The notes below the pieces were generated by a model. That model made no database searches. It was not told where the DNA came from and saw nothing but the letters and a program-made list of their open reading frames with translations. The position numbers and the translations under genes were made by a program. From Longimicrobiales bacterium (lineage in GTDB: Bacteria; Gemmatimonadota; Gemmatimonadetes; Longimicrobiales; Gaopeijiaceae), in contig OX639991.1 of the NCBI GenBank assembly GCA_951828585.1, forward strand, positions 2,884,576 to 2,948,575: a stretch of DNA of 64,000 nucleotides, read 5' to 3'. This document shows positions 1-7,949 of this stretch, one piece after another (position 1 is the stretch's first letter; each line of letters starts with the position of its first letter).

Positions 1-59
1 GCCGGCGCGAAGACCAGCAGGAACCCCGGCAGCCCGCGGGCTTTCACCCTCCACCTCAT
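1..59 (-). CDS. 5' end of a secreted or membrane protein, cut by window edge
   Basis: An ATG on the minus strand at 59 is preceded by a GGGAG ribosome site about seven bases upstream. It opens a frame that stays open to the window edge. The first residues, MRWRVKARGLPGFLLVFAP, have a basic start followed by a hydrophobic stretch, as in a signal peptide or first membrane helix. Only 19 codons are visible, so the function is unknown. Confidence 0.45.
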   Translation of the reverse strand, partial: MRWRVKARGLPGFLLVFAP

Positions 60-189
60 GAGCGACTCCCTGAGAGTTTGGCTTTTCCCGCCCGTGCCCG
101 GCCATGAAATCACCGGGATCCCGTACCTCCCCATATTCGACACGTCTCCAGCCGTAGATGGTTGTCGCCGAAACCGAAAACGGACCGTG

Positions 190-345
190 CTACCTCACGT
201 TACGCGGCAATCTCCTTACCACTACCGTCTGCACTCTCAACTCGTTCCGCTCGATGAAGGCGGCCAAGCCGTCGGGGCCGAAGGCGGCCGGCATCGCCGT
301 GGCGCCGGTTGCGAAGGTGCCCAGGTAGCGGCCGTCCGGGGTGAC
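190..345 (-). pseudogene. C-terminal remnant of a 6-bladed beta-propeller protein
   Basis: Just downstream of the acyl-CoA dehydrogenase stop, the minus strand encodes about 51 residues that read like a protein tail: [11 protein letters not shown], then [18 protein letters not shown], then VRRLPRNVR and a stop. This matches the last blade of secreted 6-bladed beta-propeller proteins common in Gemmatimonadota and Bacteroidota. A stop codon lies immediately before the first conserved residue and no start is near, so it is a fragment. No other part of the gene lies nearby. The identification rests on remembered family patterns. Confidence 0.5.
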
Positions 346-362
346 TTACAACCGCGCCCCGG

Positions 363-2777
363 TCACGGGTCAGCCTTTTTCGCCCCGATCGGCGCCCCCA
401 CCAGCTCGTCCGGTATCCCGAAGGCGTCCACCAGCTCCACCGCCCTCGGCGCCAGCTCCCGGCAGTACCGATTCACCTCATTTCGAACCGCCTCGCTCTT
501 GGACGCCTCAAGATAGCCCTTCTCCAGATACCACGCGCGGTGGTCCTCCAGCGTGGCCAGGCCGTACAGCGTCACCACCTGCTCCACCAGCGCCCTCGCC
601 TCCCCTTCCTGCATGGCGTCCAGGGCGTCGTGGGCAGCCTCCAGCACGATCCGGTCCACATGCGCCCGCGATAGCGCAATCAGGTGATCCTGGCAGGCGT
701 TCACCGCATCGAAGCTGTCCAGGCCCTGGTCCAGGCGGGCCTTCAGGCGGCGGGCCGCCGAGCGCAGCAGCCGTTCCTCCCGGTACAGCATGGCGGCGTG
801 CTGGAAGTCGCGGTCGGCCAGGTGGCCGGGGTCGGTCCGGCGGGTCACGACCGGGTTCATGTCGGCCAAGCGGGTGCCAGCCAGCTCGGCCAGGTAGCGG
901 GCCATGCCCCACATCGACAGGTCGCCCATTTCGCGGCGGTAGCGCGACAGGAGACCCTTGGCGGCCAACTGCAACAGAACGGGGTTGGCGCCCTCGAAGG
1001 TGGCGAAGACATCGGTATCGGCCTTGAGGCGGCCGAACTCGTTCTCCGCCAGGTAGCCCTGTCCACCACAGGCTTCACGGCAGGCCTGCAGCGTGTCGAG
1101 CGCGTGGTGCGACGCGGCGGCCTTGAGCGCGGCTGCCCGGACCTCGAGCTCGCGGCGGTCCGGTTCCGGGTTCGCGTAGCGGCGGATCAGGTCGCGCACG
1201 GCGAAGGCCATCGCGTAGGTGCGGGCGACCCGCGGCAGGAGCTCCCGCTGCAGGGCCAGGTAGTCCAGGACGGGGACTTCGGGCCCGGCCGCGGGGCCGA
1301 ACTGGCGCCGCCCGGAGGTGTATCGCACCGCGATCGCGAGGGCCTTCTTCGCCACGGCCTGCGAAGCCGCCGCGATGCTGATCCGGCCCGCGATGAGCGT
1401 GCCCAGCATGGTGAAGAAGCGGCGGCCCGGACTCGGAATCGGGCTGTGGTACTCCCCCTCCGGGCTGACCTGGGCGAAGCGGTCCAGCAACGCGTCGCGG
1501 GGAACGCGCGCGCCGTCGAACGAGATGCGCCCGTTGTCGACCCCGTTCAGCCCTTCCTTCGCCCCGCAATCCTCAATATTCACGCCGGGCAGGATCCGGC
1601 CGCGGTCGTCCCGGATGGGGACGAGGAAGGCGTGGACGCCGTGGTCGTCGAGAGGGGTGGTCGCGGCGTCGGGGGGATGGCTGTGCGGTTCCCGCGTGGG
1701 ATCCTCGCCGCCGCTCGGAACGCGCAGCCGGGCGAAGACGGTGGCCATGCGCCCGTGCAGCGCGGCGTTGCCGATGTAGTCCTTGCGCGCGTCGCTGTCC
1801 GGGGTGGCGATCACGAACTCGGCGGCCGCGGGGTCGTAGGTGGCGGTCGTGCGCAGGTCGCGGACGTTGGAGCCGTGGCCGGTCTCGGTCATCGCGTAGC
1901 ACCCGGGGAGTTCCAGCGCGGCGATCCGGGACAGGTAGCGGCGATGGTGCTTCTCCGTCCCCAACTGCGCGATGCTGCCGCCGAAAAGCCCGAACTGCAC
2001 CCCGTACTTGACCAGCACGCTCAGGTCGCCCAGCGCGAGCTCCTCGAAGACCGCCACCGCCCCACACGGGTCGCCCTCTCCGCCGAATTCGCGCGGGTAG
2101 GCCACCGCCCCCAGCCCCGCCCCGGCCAACACCTTGACCGCCTCCAGGGTGCGCTCCCGGTACTCGGCACGCGAAATCTCATCCGGGATGCGCAGTTCGG
2201 GACGGACGAGCGCAGCCCGGGCACGTGCGCGCAGGTCGGGATGGTCGCCGTGGATGAGCGGCGCCACCTCCTCGGCCAGACCCCGCGCGCGCGGCCCCGC
2301 GGCCACCGCCTCGCGCCCCTCCCCGGTGATGTCCCGCAGGGCCTCCGCGCCCGCCACACCCAGCTCCAACTCCACCCGGCCCAGCGTCGCGATGGCCTCG
2401 TCGCGCCACGACGCCGCGTCCCCTCCGGCCCGCGCCGGGTCGGCCTCGACGACTGCCAGACCGGCCCGAGTGAGGGTCATTGTTCCGTTTCGGGCGGCCG
2501 CGCGGATGGCGGCGGTGGCCGCGCCGAAGACCGCCGGAGACGGGGGATTGCAGGGGTCCAGCCAGTCGCGCACATGGGCCCGGCCCTCGGGGGTCATCCA
2601 GGCCGCGCCGTCGAGCGCGCGGCTGACCGCATCGAGTTCCTCGTCCTCCATGAGGCCGTCGGCCCACACCGCGCAGAGAACGGGCAGGAAGGCGAGGAAG
2701 GTGGGCTCGTGGGAGAGGGCGGGGATGGGTGTGGGGGACATTCGGCGATCGTGCTCTCGGTGGTCGCGGGGATTCAT
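363..2777 (-). CDS. Acyl-CoA dehydrogenase/oxidase family flavoenzyme (ACOX-like)
   Basis: A flavoprotein predicted to oxidise acyl-CoA to enoyl-CoA in fatty acid degradation. At 804 residues it is about twice the size of ordinary acyl-CoA dehydrogenases and has acyl-CoA oxidase architecture: a long helical N-terminal extension, the flavin segment CYAMTETGHGSNV near residue 293, the RRQFGP helix, and ACGGQGYLAENEFGRLKAD followed by FATFEGANPVLLQ in the C-terminal helical domain. Whether it passes electrons to oxygen or to an electron-transfer flavoprotein cannot be read from sequence. The start is uncertain: ATG at 2777 or ATG at 2741 (MSPTP), neither with a good ribosome site. It stands alone, divergent from purE, and the three-part motif at 2849-2887 points at it. 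Confidence 0.85.
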   Translation of the reverse strand: MNPRDHREHDRRMSPTPIPALSHEPTFLAFLPVLCAVWADGLMEDEELDAVSRALDGAAWMTPEGRAHVRDWLDPCNPPSPAVFGAATAAIRAAARNGTMTLTRAGLAVVEADPARAGGDAASWRDEAIATLGRVELELGVAGAEALRDITGEGREAVAAGPRARGLAEEVAPLIHGDHPDLRARARAALVRPELRIPDEISRAEYRERTLEAVKVLAGAGLGAVAYPREFGGEGDPCGAVAVFEELALGDLSVLVKYGVQFGLFGGSIAQLGTEKHHRRYLSRIAALELPGCYAMTETGHGSNVRDLRTTATYDPAAAEFVIATPDSDARKDYIGNAALHGRMATVFARLRVPSGGEDPTREPHSHPPDAATTPLDDHGVHAFLVPIRDDRGRILPGVNIEDCGAKEGLNGVDNGRISFDGARVPRDALLDRFAQVSPEGEYHSPIPSPGRRFFTMLGTLIAGRISIAAASQAVAKKALAIAVRYTSGRRQFGPAAGPEVPVLDYLALQRELLPRVARTYAMAFAVRDLIRRYANPEPDRRELEVRAAALKAAASHHALDTLQACREACGGQGYLAENEFGRLKADTDVFATFEGANPVLLQLAAKGLLSRYRREMGDLSMWGMARYLAELAGTRLADMNPVVTRRTDPGHLADRDFQHAAMLYREERLLRSAARRLKARLDQGLDSFDAVNACQDHLIALSRAHVDRIVLEAAHDALDAMQEGEARALVEQVVTLYGLATLEDHRAWYLEKGYLEASKSEAVRNEVNRYCRELAPRAVELVDAFGIPDELVGAPIGAKKADP

Positions 2778-2848
2778 CCACGGACGGGTGTCATGTCACG
2801 ACACTAAAAGATACGCCGTTTCGGAGGGCGTAGTTCCAGGGGCGATAA

Positions 2849-2887
2849 AGTCAACTGTGATGTACATTATGTAAACTACACATGACT
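2849..2887 (-). promoter_or_regulatory. Three-part TGTCA/TKACA/TGWCA element, copy A
   Basis: Read towards the acyl-CoA dehydrogenase gene this is AGTCA-N8-TTACA-N16-TGACT. The spacing is identical to four other copies (26414, 41760, 44100, 63434). The middle and last blocks resemble a -35 (TTTACA) and a -10 (TGACTT) separated by 16 bases. It ends about 70 bases before the first possible start codon, inside an unusually AT-rich patch. Confidence 0.55.
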
Positions 2888-2995
2888 ACTGAGCTTCGGG
2901 AACGCCCGCCGCTGCTGCCCGCACCCCTTGAAATCCCCCGCCCGCCAAGGCAGAATCGTTTCTTCCCCCTCCCACCCCTCACCCGACACCCGCCG

Positions 2996-3508
2996 ATGAG
3001 CCGACCACTAGTAGGCGTGATCATGGGATCCCGCAGCGACTGGGCCACGATGCAGCACGCGTGCGACACGCTCGACGGGCTCGGAGTCCCGTACGAAGCG
3101 CGCGTCGTGTCCGCGCACCGCACGCCGGACCTGCTCTTCGAGTACGCCTCGGCGGCCGAGGAACGCGGCATCCGCGTGATCATCGCCGGAGCCGGCGGAG
3201 CCGCGCACCTGCCCGGGATGGTCGCCTCGAAGACGGTTCTTCCGGTCATCGGCGTGCCGGTACAGTCGCGTGCGCTCAAGGGGATGGACTCGCTTTTGTC
3301 GATCGTGCAGATGCCCGGGGGCGTTCCCGTGGGGACGATGGCCATCGGCGACGCGGGGGCCACCAACGCCGGACTGCTGGCGGGGCGGATTCTTGGTGGG
3401 GAACACCCGGCCATCCGGGAAGCGGTGCGAGCCTGGGCCCGCGCACGCACCGAAGCGGTTCTGGCCGACCCCGACCCGCGCGAACCCCCGCCCGTCACGG
3501 GAAGGTGA
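2996..3508 (+). CDS. purE: N5-carboxyaminoimidazole ribonucleotide mutase (PurE, class I)
   Basis: Converts N5-CAIR to CAIR in de novo purine synthesis, acting on the product of the next gene, purK. The 170-residue protein starts [19 protein letters not shown]. It carries the class I PurE signatures [26 protein letters not shown] and [17 protein letters not shown]. The frame is open upstream, but the conserved GSRSDW block fixes the start at ATG 2996. A 52-base gap separates it from purK, so the two are probably one transcript. The length is normal for the family. Confidence 0.96.
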   Translation: MSRPLVGVIMGSRSDWATMQHACDTLDGLGVPYEARVVSAHRTPDLLFEYASAAEERGIRVIIAGAGGAAHLPGMVASKTVLPVIGVPVQSRALKGMDSLLSIVQMPGGVPVGTMAIGDAGATNAGLLAGRILGGEHPAIREAVRAWARARTEAVLADPDPREPPPVTGR

Positions 3509-3560
3509 AGCTGAACTGTCCGCGGGTGGCCTGCGTCCCGCCGGCCGGCGCCCGACGCCG

Positions 3561-4685
3561 GTGAAGGTCGCCGTCCTCGGTGGTGGCCAACTCGGCCGCA
3601 TGCTGGCCCTGGAAGGGATTCCGCTGGGCCATCGCTTCACCTTTCTCGAGCCGTCGCCCGATCCACCCGCAGCTACTGTCGGCACGGTGATCCCCGCCGC
3701 CTACGACGACCCGGGAGCGTTGGCGCGGATCGCCAGGGAAGCCGACGTGGTTACCTACGAGTTCGAGAATGTCCCGGCCGCGAGCGCCGCCTACCTCGCC
3801 GAGCGTCTTCCGGTTCTACCTCCACCCCGAGCACTGGGCGCGACACAGGACCGCCTCGCCGAGAAACAAATGTTCAAAAGCCTCGGCATCCCCACCGCCC
3901 CCTTCCACTCCCTCGACACTCCCGGCGACCTCGCCACCGCCCTCGCCACCGCCCGCCTCCCCGCCGTCATCAAGACCCGCCGTTTCGGCTACGACGGCAA
4001 GGGCCAGATCGTGGCGCGATCACCCGCCGAAGCTGCCACGGCCCTCGACACCCTCGGCCCGGGCCTGATCGCCGAGCAATTCATCCACTTCGAACGCGAA
4101 CTGAGCATCCTCGCGGTACGTAGCCGCGACGGACGGCGCGTCTCCTACCCGCTCACCGAGAACCACCACCGCGGCGGTATCCTACGCGCCAGCTACGCGC
4201 CCGCCCCCGGAATTACGCCCGCGCTGCAAGCCCGCGCCGCCGACTTCGCCGCACGCATCATGGACCAACTCGACTACGTGGGGGTGCTCGCCATCGAACT
4301 CTTCCTGAAGAACGACCGCCTCCTCGCCAACGAAATGGCCCCGCGGGTGCACAACTCGGGGCACTGGACGCTGGACGGCGCGGACACCAGCCAGTTCGAA
4401 AACCACATCCGCGCGGTTACCGGTCTTCCTCTGTCGGCTCCCCGGGTGCCCGGCCCCGCCGCCATGCTGAACATCATCGGCGAGCTGCCGGACCCCTCCG
4501 CCGTCACCGCCGTTCCGGGCGCCCACCTCCACCTCTACGACAAGGTGCCGCAGCCCGGGCGCAAACTCGGCCACGTGAACATCACCGGCTCCGACGAGGC
4601 TACGATTCGCGCAAGCGCCGAGCAGATCTGGGCCCTGCTGCCCGGCGAGCCTCCCGTCCTCCCGGCGGGTCGCCGACCCGGTTAG
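3561..4685 (+). CDS. purK: N5-carboxyaminoimidazole ribonucleotide synthetase (PurK)
   Basis: ATP-grasp enzyme that makes N5-CAIR from AIR, bicarbonate and ATP, feeding PurE. The 374-residue protein begins at GTG 3561 with KVAVLGGGQLGRMLALEG, the N-terminal nucleotide-binding loop of PurK. Further along are TYEFENVP, the ATP-grasp core with KTRRFGYDGKGQ, FERELSILAVR, and the metal-site region LLANEMAPRVHNSGHWT. The open frame reaches much further upstream, but that part overlaps purE and has no family resemblance. No clear ribosome site precedes the GTG. Confidence 0.95.
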   Translation: MKVAVLGGGQLGRMLALEGIPLGHRFTFLEPSPDPPAATVGTVIPAAYDDPGALARIAREADVVTYEFENVPAASAAYLAERLPVLPPPRALGATQDRLAEKQMFKSLGIPTAPFHSLDTPGDLATALATARLPAVIKTRRFGYDGKGQIVARSPAEAATALDTLGPGLIAEQFIHFERELSILAVRSRDGRRVSYPLTENHHRGGILRASYAPAPGITPALQARAADFAARIMDQLDYVGVLAIELFLKNDRLLANEMAPRVHNSGHWTLDGADTSQFENHIRAVTGLPLSAPRVPGPAAMLNIIGELPDPSAVTAVPGAHLHLYDKVPQPGRKLGHVNITGSDEATIRASAEQIWALLPGEPPVLPAGRRPG

Positions 4686-4794
4686 CTTTCCTTCTCTTCG
4701 CCAACCGCCGGCCGCGCGGCTTCCGCGGTTTCCTCACCAGCCGCCACCGAGCGGTCAGCTCATCCTGCCCTGTCATTCAACGACGCACCGGCCC

Positions 4795-5277
4795 ATGCTA
4801 GACGAAATCAAGACCAGGATCTCGGAAGAGGTCGAAACCCTCACCCACGAGCTCAACGTGGTGTTGCCCGAGCGCATCAGCAAGGCGGTCGAACTGGGAG
4901 ACCTGCGCGAGAATTCCGAGTACAAGAGCGCACTCGAGCGCCAGCAGTTCGTGCAGGCGCGGATCGGGCACCTGGCGGGGCGCATGGCCGAGATCTCGAA
5001 GATCGACGTCACGGACATGCCCGCCGACCGCGTCGGTTTCGGCTCGCGGATCGAGGTGCGGGACCTGGCGCTGGGGGAGGTCGTCACCTTCACGATCGTG
5101 GCGGGTGACTTCATCGACTTCGAGAAGGGCCACATCTCCCTGGATTCTCCGCTCGGACAAGGATTCCTGGGCGTGCGCGAGGGGGACGAGGTCACCATCC
5201 GGCTGCCCGCGGGCGAACGCCGTTTCGAGGTGGTCGAGGTGACCACGCTGCCGCAGCAGCTGGCGGGGAGCGGGTAG
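4795..5277 (+). CDS. greA: Transcription elongation factor GreA
   Basis: GreA rescues arrested RNA polymerase by stimulating cleavage of the nascent transcript. The 160-residue protein has the N-terminal coiled-coil hairpin (IKTRISEEVETLTHEL, then ISKAVELGDLRENSEYKSA with the acidic DLRENSEY tip) and the C-terminal FKBP-like domain ending around LGVREGDEVTIRLPAGERRFEV. The length is typical. It follows purK by 109 bases and ends convergent with the next minus-strand gene. Confidence 0.93.
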   Translation: MLDEIKTRISEEVETLTHELNVVLPERISKAVELGDLRENSEYKSALERQQFVQARIGHLAGRMAEISKIDVTDMPADRVGFGSRIEVRDLALGEVVTFTIVAGDFIDFEKGHISLDSPLGQGFLGVREGDEVTIRLPAGERRFEVVEVTTLPQQLAGSG

Positions 5278-5337
5278 CGGCCTCGCCAGCCCGGCGCCTC
5301 GCCACCCTGGGTGCTCGCGCCGGACTATCCCGGCCCG

Positions 5338-7929
5338 CTAGAACCCCTGCGGCCTCGGCACGCGCGCAACGATCACGCGCACCCCGAATCCGCTCAGCAC
5401 ACGGAAGACGGCCGCGGCCCCCTCGCTCACGGCCTCGAAGTCGTACGCGCGGATCCCGCTGCCGCCGACCTGGCCCAGGAAGCTCCTGGACCCCGCCAGG
5501 TCCACCGCCGACACCGCGTCGCTGTCGTCACCGCCGACGATCGTGACCGGCCACGGATAGCGCCCCGGCGGGTCCGGGGTCGAGAAGATTTCGGTAGCGG
5601 TGGGGAAATCGTACAAGCGGAACCGCCATACCGCGTCGTCGGGGACAAGGCTCTCCGCGCCGGCGACCGTCATCGCGGTCGCGTGCGCGGCGAGCAGGTC
5701 GGCGATGCGCTCGCCAGTCACCCCGGTGATCCCGTCGATGCCGGGCGCCGTGAGCGAGTCGTTCAGCGTCGTCACGAATGCCTCGTCGGCAACCGGCGCG
5801 TCCCCGGCCGCGACCATCGCACGGTCGCGCAGAAGCCGGTGGAAGTGCCAGCCGCTGCCGTACACGTTGCCGCCTCCCAAGGGCTCGAAGGTGACCGCGT
5901 TGGGGTTCGGCGAGAATGCCCGCACGACGCGGGCCATGATCTGGAAGGTGCCGTACACCTCATCCCGGGTGTTGCGCAGCCCGTCGCGCATCATGTCGCC
6001 GGTGACGCGGGTGTTGACCGTCGGCCCGCCCGCGCGTTCCCAGGCGAGCCGCGAACTCATCTCCTTGGCGATCTCCGCCCGGCCCTCCTCGACCCATGTG
6101 GGGTTGAAGGTCCTCCCGCCGGAGGGGCGGCCCCGGATGTTGTAGTTTCGCACCCGCTTGTACAGCGAACTCACATGCGCCGCTTCGTGGACCATTCCCG
6201 CGAAGGCCCACTCGGAGTTCTGCAGCTGGAAGGCGCCCGCGCTGATGTGGATGAGCTCCATCTCGTTCGAGGACGCACACTCGGTGGTCGTGAAGACCAT
6301 GTCCCCCGACCACACGAAGGCCCGCACTCCGGTCAGCGTGGGGTCGATCAGCACGGTGATCCTGCCGTCGTTGTTCACGTCGCTCACGCCGCCGAAATAC
6401 CCCTCGATCACCTCCGCACCGTGATCCGCGTAGAAGTCGAGGATCCTGTTGGCGTTCTCAACGGAGACGGGAGAGGTCGTCCCCACCTCTTCGTACACCA
6501 CGAGGTAGTCGTTCTCGGCGATGATGTCCGCGACCACCGTTCTGGCCACGGTGCAGTTGTTGCCGGCGCCGCGCGCATAGAGGCGGAAGGTGTGGGGCGA
6601 GGCGCTCCGGGCACGGATGCCGCGCCGCGCCGCCTGCGCCTCGATCCCCCGGTCCAGCATGGCCCCCAGGCGGCCTTCGCCGGCGAGCCGGCGGAACAGC
6701 TCCATTTCCGCCTGGCGGATCCGGCCGTGGAGGGCTTCGTTGGCGGCCTGAATCTCCAGGGCCCGGGTCCAGTCCACCTCCTGCGCCGGCACCCGGTCCG
6801 CCGGACCAGGCGCGCGGTCCGCGACGACGGGGCGCAACCCGGCGGCCTCACCCGGCGATGTCCCCTCCACGACCAGCTGCACGCTGAAGAAACGCTCCGC
6901 CGCGGCGTCCTGCCCGGCGAAGGCGACCCGGTAGTAGGCCGACGCTTCGGGGGCCCGCACGAAGAGCCCACACGGTCCCAGCTGCCGGGGCTCGAAGGAG
7001 CGCGCATCGCCGACCGCCAGTCCCAGGGGGCCGTCGCACACGAACATTCCAAGGTCCGCGCCGGCCTCCTCGCCGCCCGAGTCGACGACCCGCACGGTGA
7101 ACTCGAAGTCGCCGGACTCGGCCGGGGTGCCCTGAATGATTCCGTTGGCCGACAGCTCAAGGCCCGACGGTAACGCGCCGCCATCGCCCAGACTCCAGAC
7201 GTAGCCCTCGTTGGTGCCTCCTCGTGCTTCGAGGACATAGTCGTACGCCAACGTGGCCCGGCCCCAGTCCAGGGAGTCGACCAGGATCGTCACGGGCCGC
7301 CGGACGGCGGTCACCGCGAACTCGGCCGTCATTCCGGCTGCGGTGGCGGACAGCGTCTGCACCGGGTCGGTGCCCAGCGTCCACACGGTTTCGGCAATGC
7401 CGTCGGCTCCGGTGACGTCGGAGACCTCCGATATGGCGCCTCCCCCCGAGGTCACCGCGAACGAAACGGTGATGTCCCCCGCCGGGTGCCCGTTGGCATC
7501 CAGCACCCGTGCCGCCGGCGACACCGGAAGCGGCTCCCCGAAGAAGCCCTCCTCTCCGTCGCCGCGCGCCGCCTCGATCCCGGCGGGCACCTGTTCGACA
7601 CTCGCCGACGCCTGACCGGTGGCTCCTCCCGCCCGCGCGCTGATCGTGGTGCTCCCGTTTCCCGCCGACGTGACCAGTCCCGACCCGAGTTCCACCCGGG
7701 CAACCGTCGGGTCAAGACTCGACCACTGGACTCTCGCGTTGGACATCGCGCTGCCGTGCTGGTCGAACACACGTGCCGAGAGCTGCTCGGTGTCGCCGGC
7801 GGATGCAAAGGAGACCTCCGACGGGGTCACCGTGATCGTGGTGGGGACCGGGGGGTCGACCGGGGTGTCTCCCCCCCCGCACGCAAGCAGTCCGGCGGTC
7901 AAGAGAAGGAGGTGTCGTGAAGTAGCCAT
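5338..7929 (-). CDS. Ig-repeat lipoprotein with zinc metalloprotease domain
   Basis: Predicted cell-surface protease of 863 residues. ATG 7929 opens a short lipoprotein signal (HLLLLTAGLLACGGG, lipid Cys near residue 15). Then come a BIG2-type bacterial Ig domain (ITVTPSEVSFASAGD), a second invasin-like Ig domain (FAVTSGGGAISEVSDVTGAD), and a putative-Ig segment (LPSGLELSANGIIQGTP). The C-terminal half has the zinc-binding MVHEAAHVSSLY and, about 30 residues on, WVEEGRAEIAKE, which supplies the third ligand as in gluzincins. Substrate unknown. The frame extends upstream of 7929, but that part overlaps the neighbour and lacks a signal peptide. It lies 20 bases downstream of the quinoprotein-hydrolase fusion, probably on the same transcript. 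Confidence 0.8.
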   Translation of the reverse strand: MATSRHLLLLTAGLLACGGGDTPVDPPVPTTITVTPSEVSFASAGDTEQLSARVFDQHGSAMSNARVQWSSLDPTVARVELGSGLVTSAGNGSTTISARAGGATGQASASVEQVPAGIEAARGDGEEGFFGEPLPVSPAARVLDANGHPAGDITVSFAVTSGGGAISEVSDVTGADGIAETVWTLGTDPVQTLSATAAGMTAEFAVTAVRRPVTILVDSLDWGRATLAYDYVLEARGGTNEGYVWSLGDGGALPSGLELSANGIIQGTPAESGDFEFTVRVVDSGGEEAGADLGMFVCDGPLGLAVGDARSFEPRQLGPCGLFVRAPEASAYYRVAFAGQDAAAERFFSVQLVVEGTSPGEAAGLRPVVADRAPGPADRVPAQEVDWTRALEIQAANEALHGRIRQAEMELFRRLAGEGRLGAMLDRGIEAQAARRGIRARSASPHTFRLYARGAGNNCTVARTVVADIIAENDYLVVYEEVGTTSPVSVENANRILDFYADHGAEVIEGYFGGVSDVNNDGRITVLIDPTLTGVRAFVWSGDMVFTTTECASSNEMELIHISAGAFQLQNSEWAFAGMVHEAAHVSSLYKRVRNYNIRGRPSGGRTFNPTWVEEGRAEIAKEMSSRLAWERAGGPTVNTRVTGDMMRDGLRNTRDEVYGTFQIMARVVRAFSPNPNAVTFEPLGGGNVYGSGWHFHRLLRDRAMVAAGDAPVADEAFVTTLNDSLTAPGIDGITGVTGERIADLLAAHATAMTVAGAESLVPDDAVWRFRLYDFPTATEIFSTPDPPGRYPWPVTIVGGDDSDAVSAVDLAGSRSFLGQVGGSGIRAYDFEAVSEGAAAVFRVLSGFGVRVIVARVPRPQGF

Positions 7930-7949
7930 CGCAAAGAGTCCTGTCCGAA

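Noticed and set aside
684-2807. Long plus-strand open frame (about 700 codons) opposite the acyl-CoA dehydrogenase gene
   Set aside because: Antisense open frames are common in GC-rich genes. The product is low-complexity and matches no family, while the minus-strand frame has a full set of flavoenzyme motifs.
2791-2807. Inverted repeat GTGTC-N7-GACAC just before the acyl-CoA dehydrogenase start
   Set aside because: Arms of five bases are too short to claim an operator on their own; noted only because they resemble the TGTCA blocks of element A.
5311-7173. 620-codon plus-strand frame opposite the Ig-repeat metalloprotease
   Set aside because: Composition effect; Arg/His/Gly-rich product with no motif, no ribosome site, and fully covered by a recognisable gene on the other strand.
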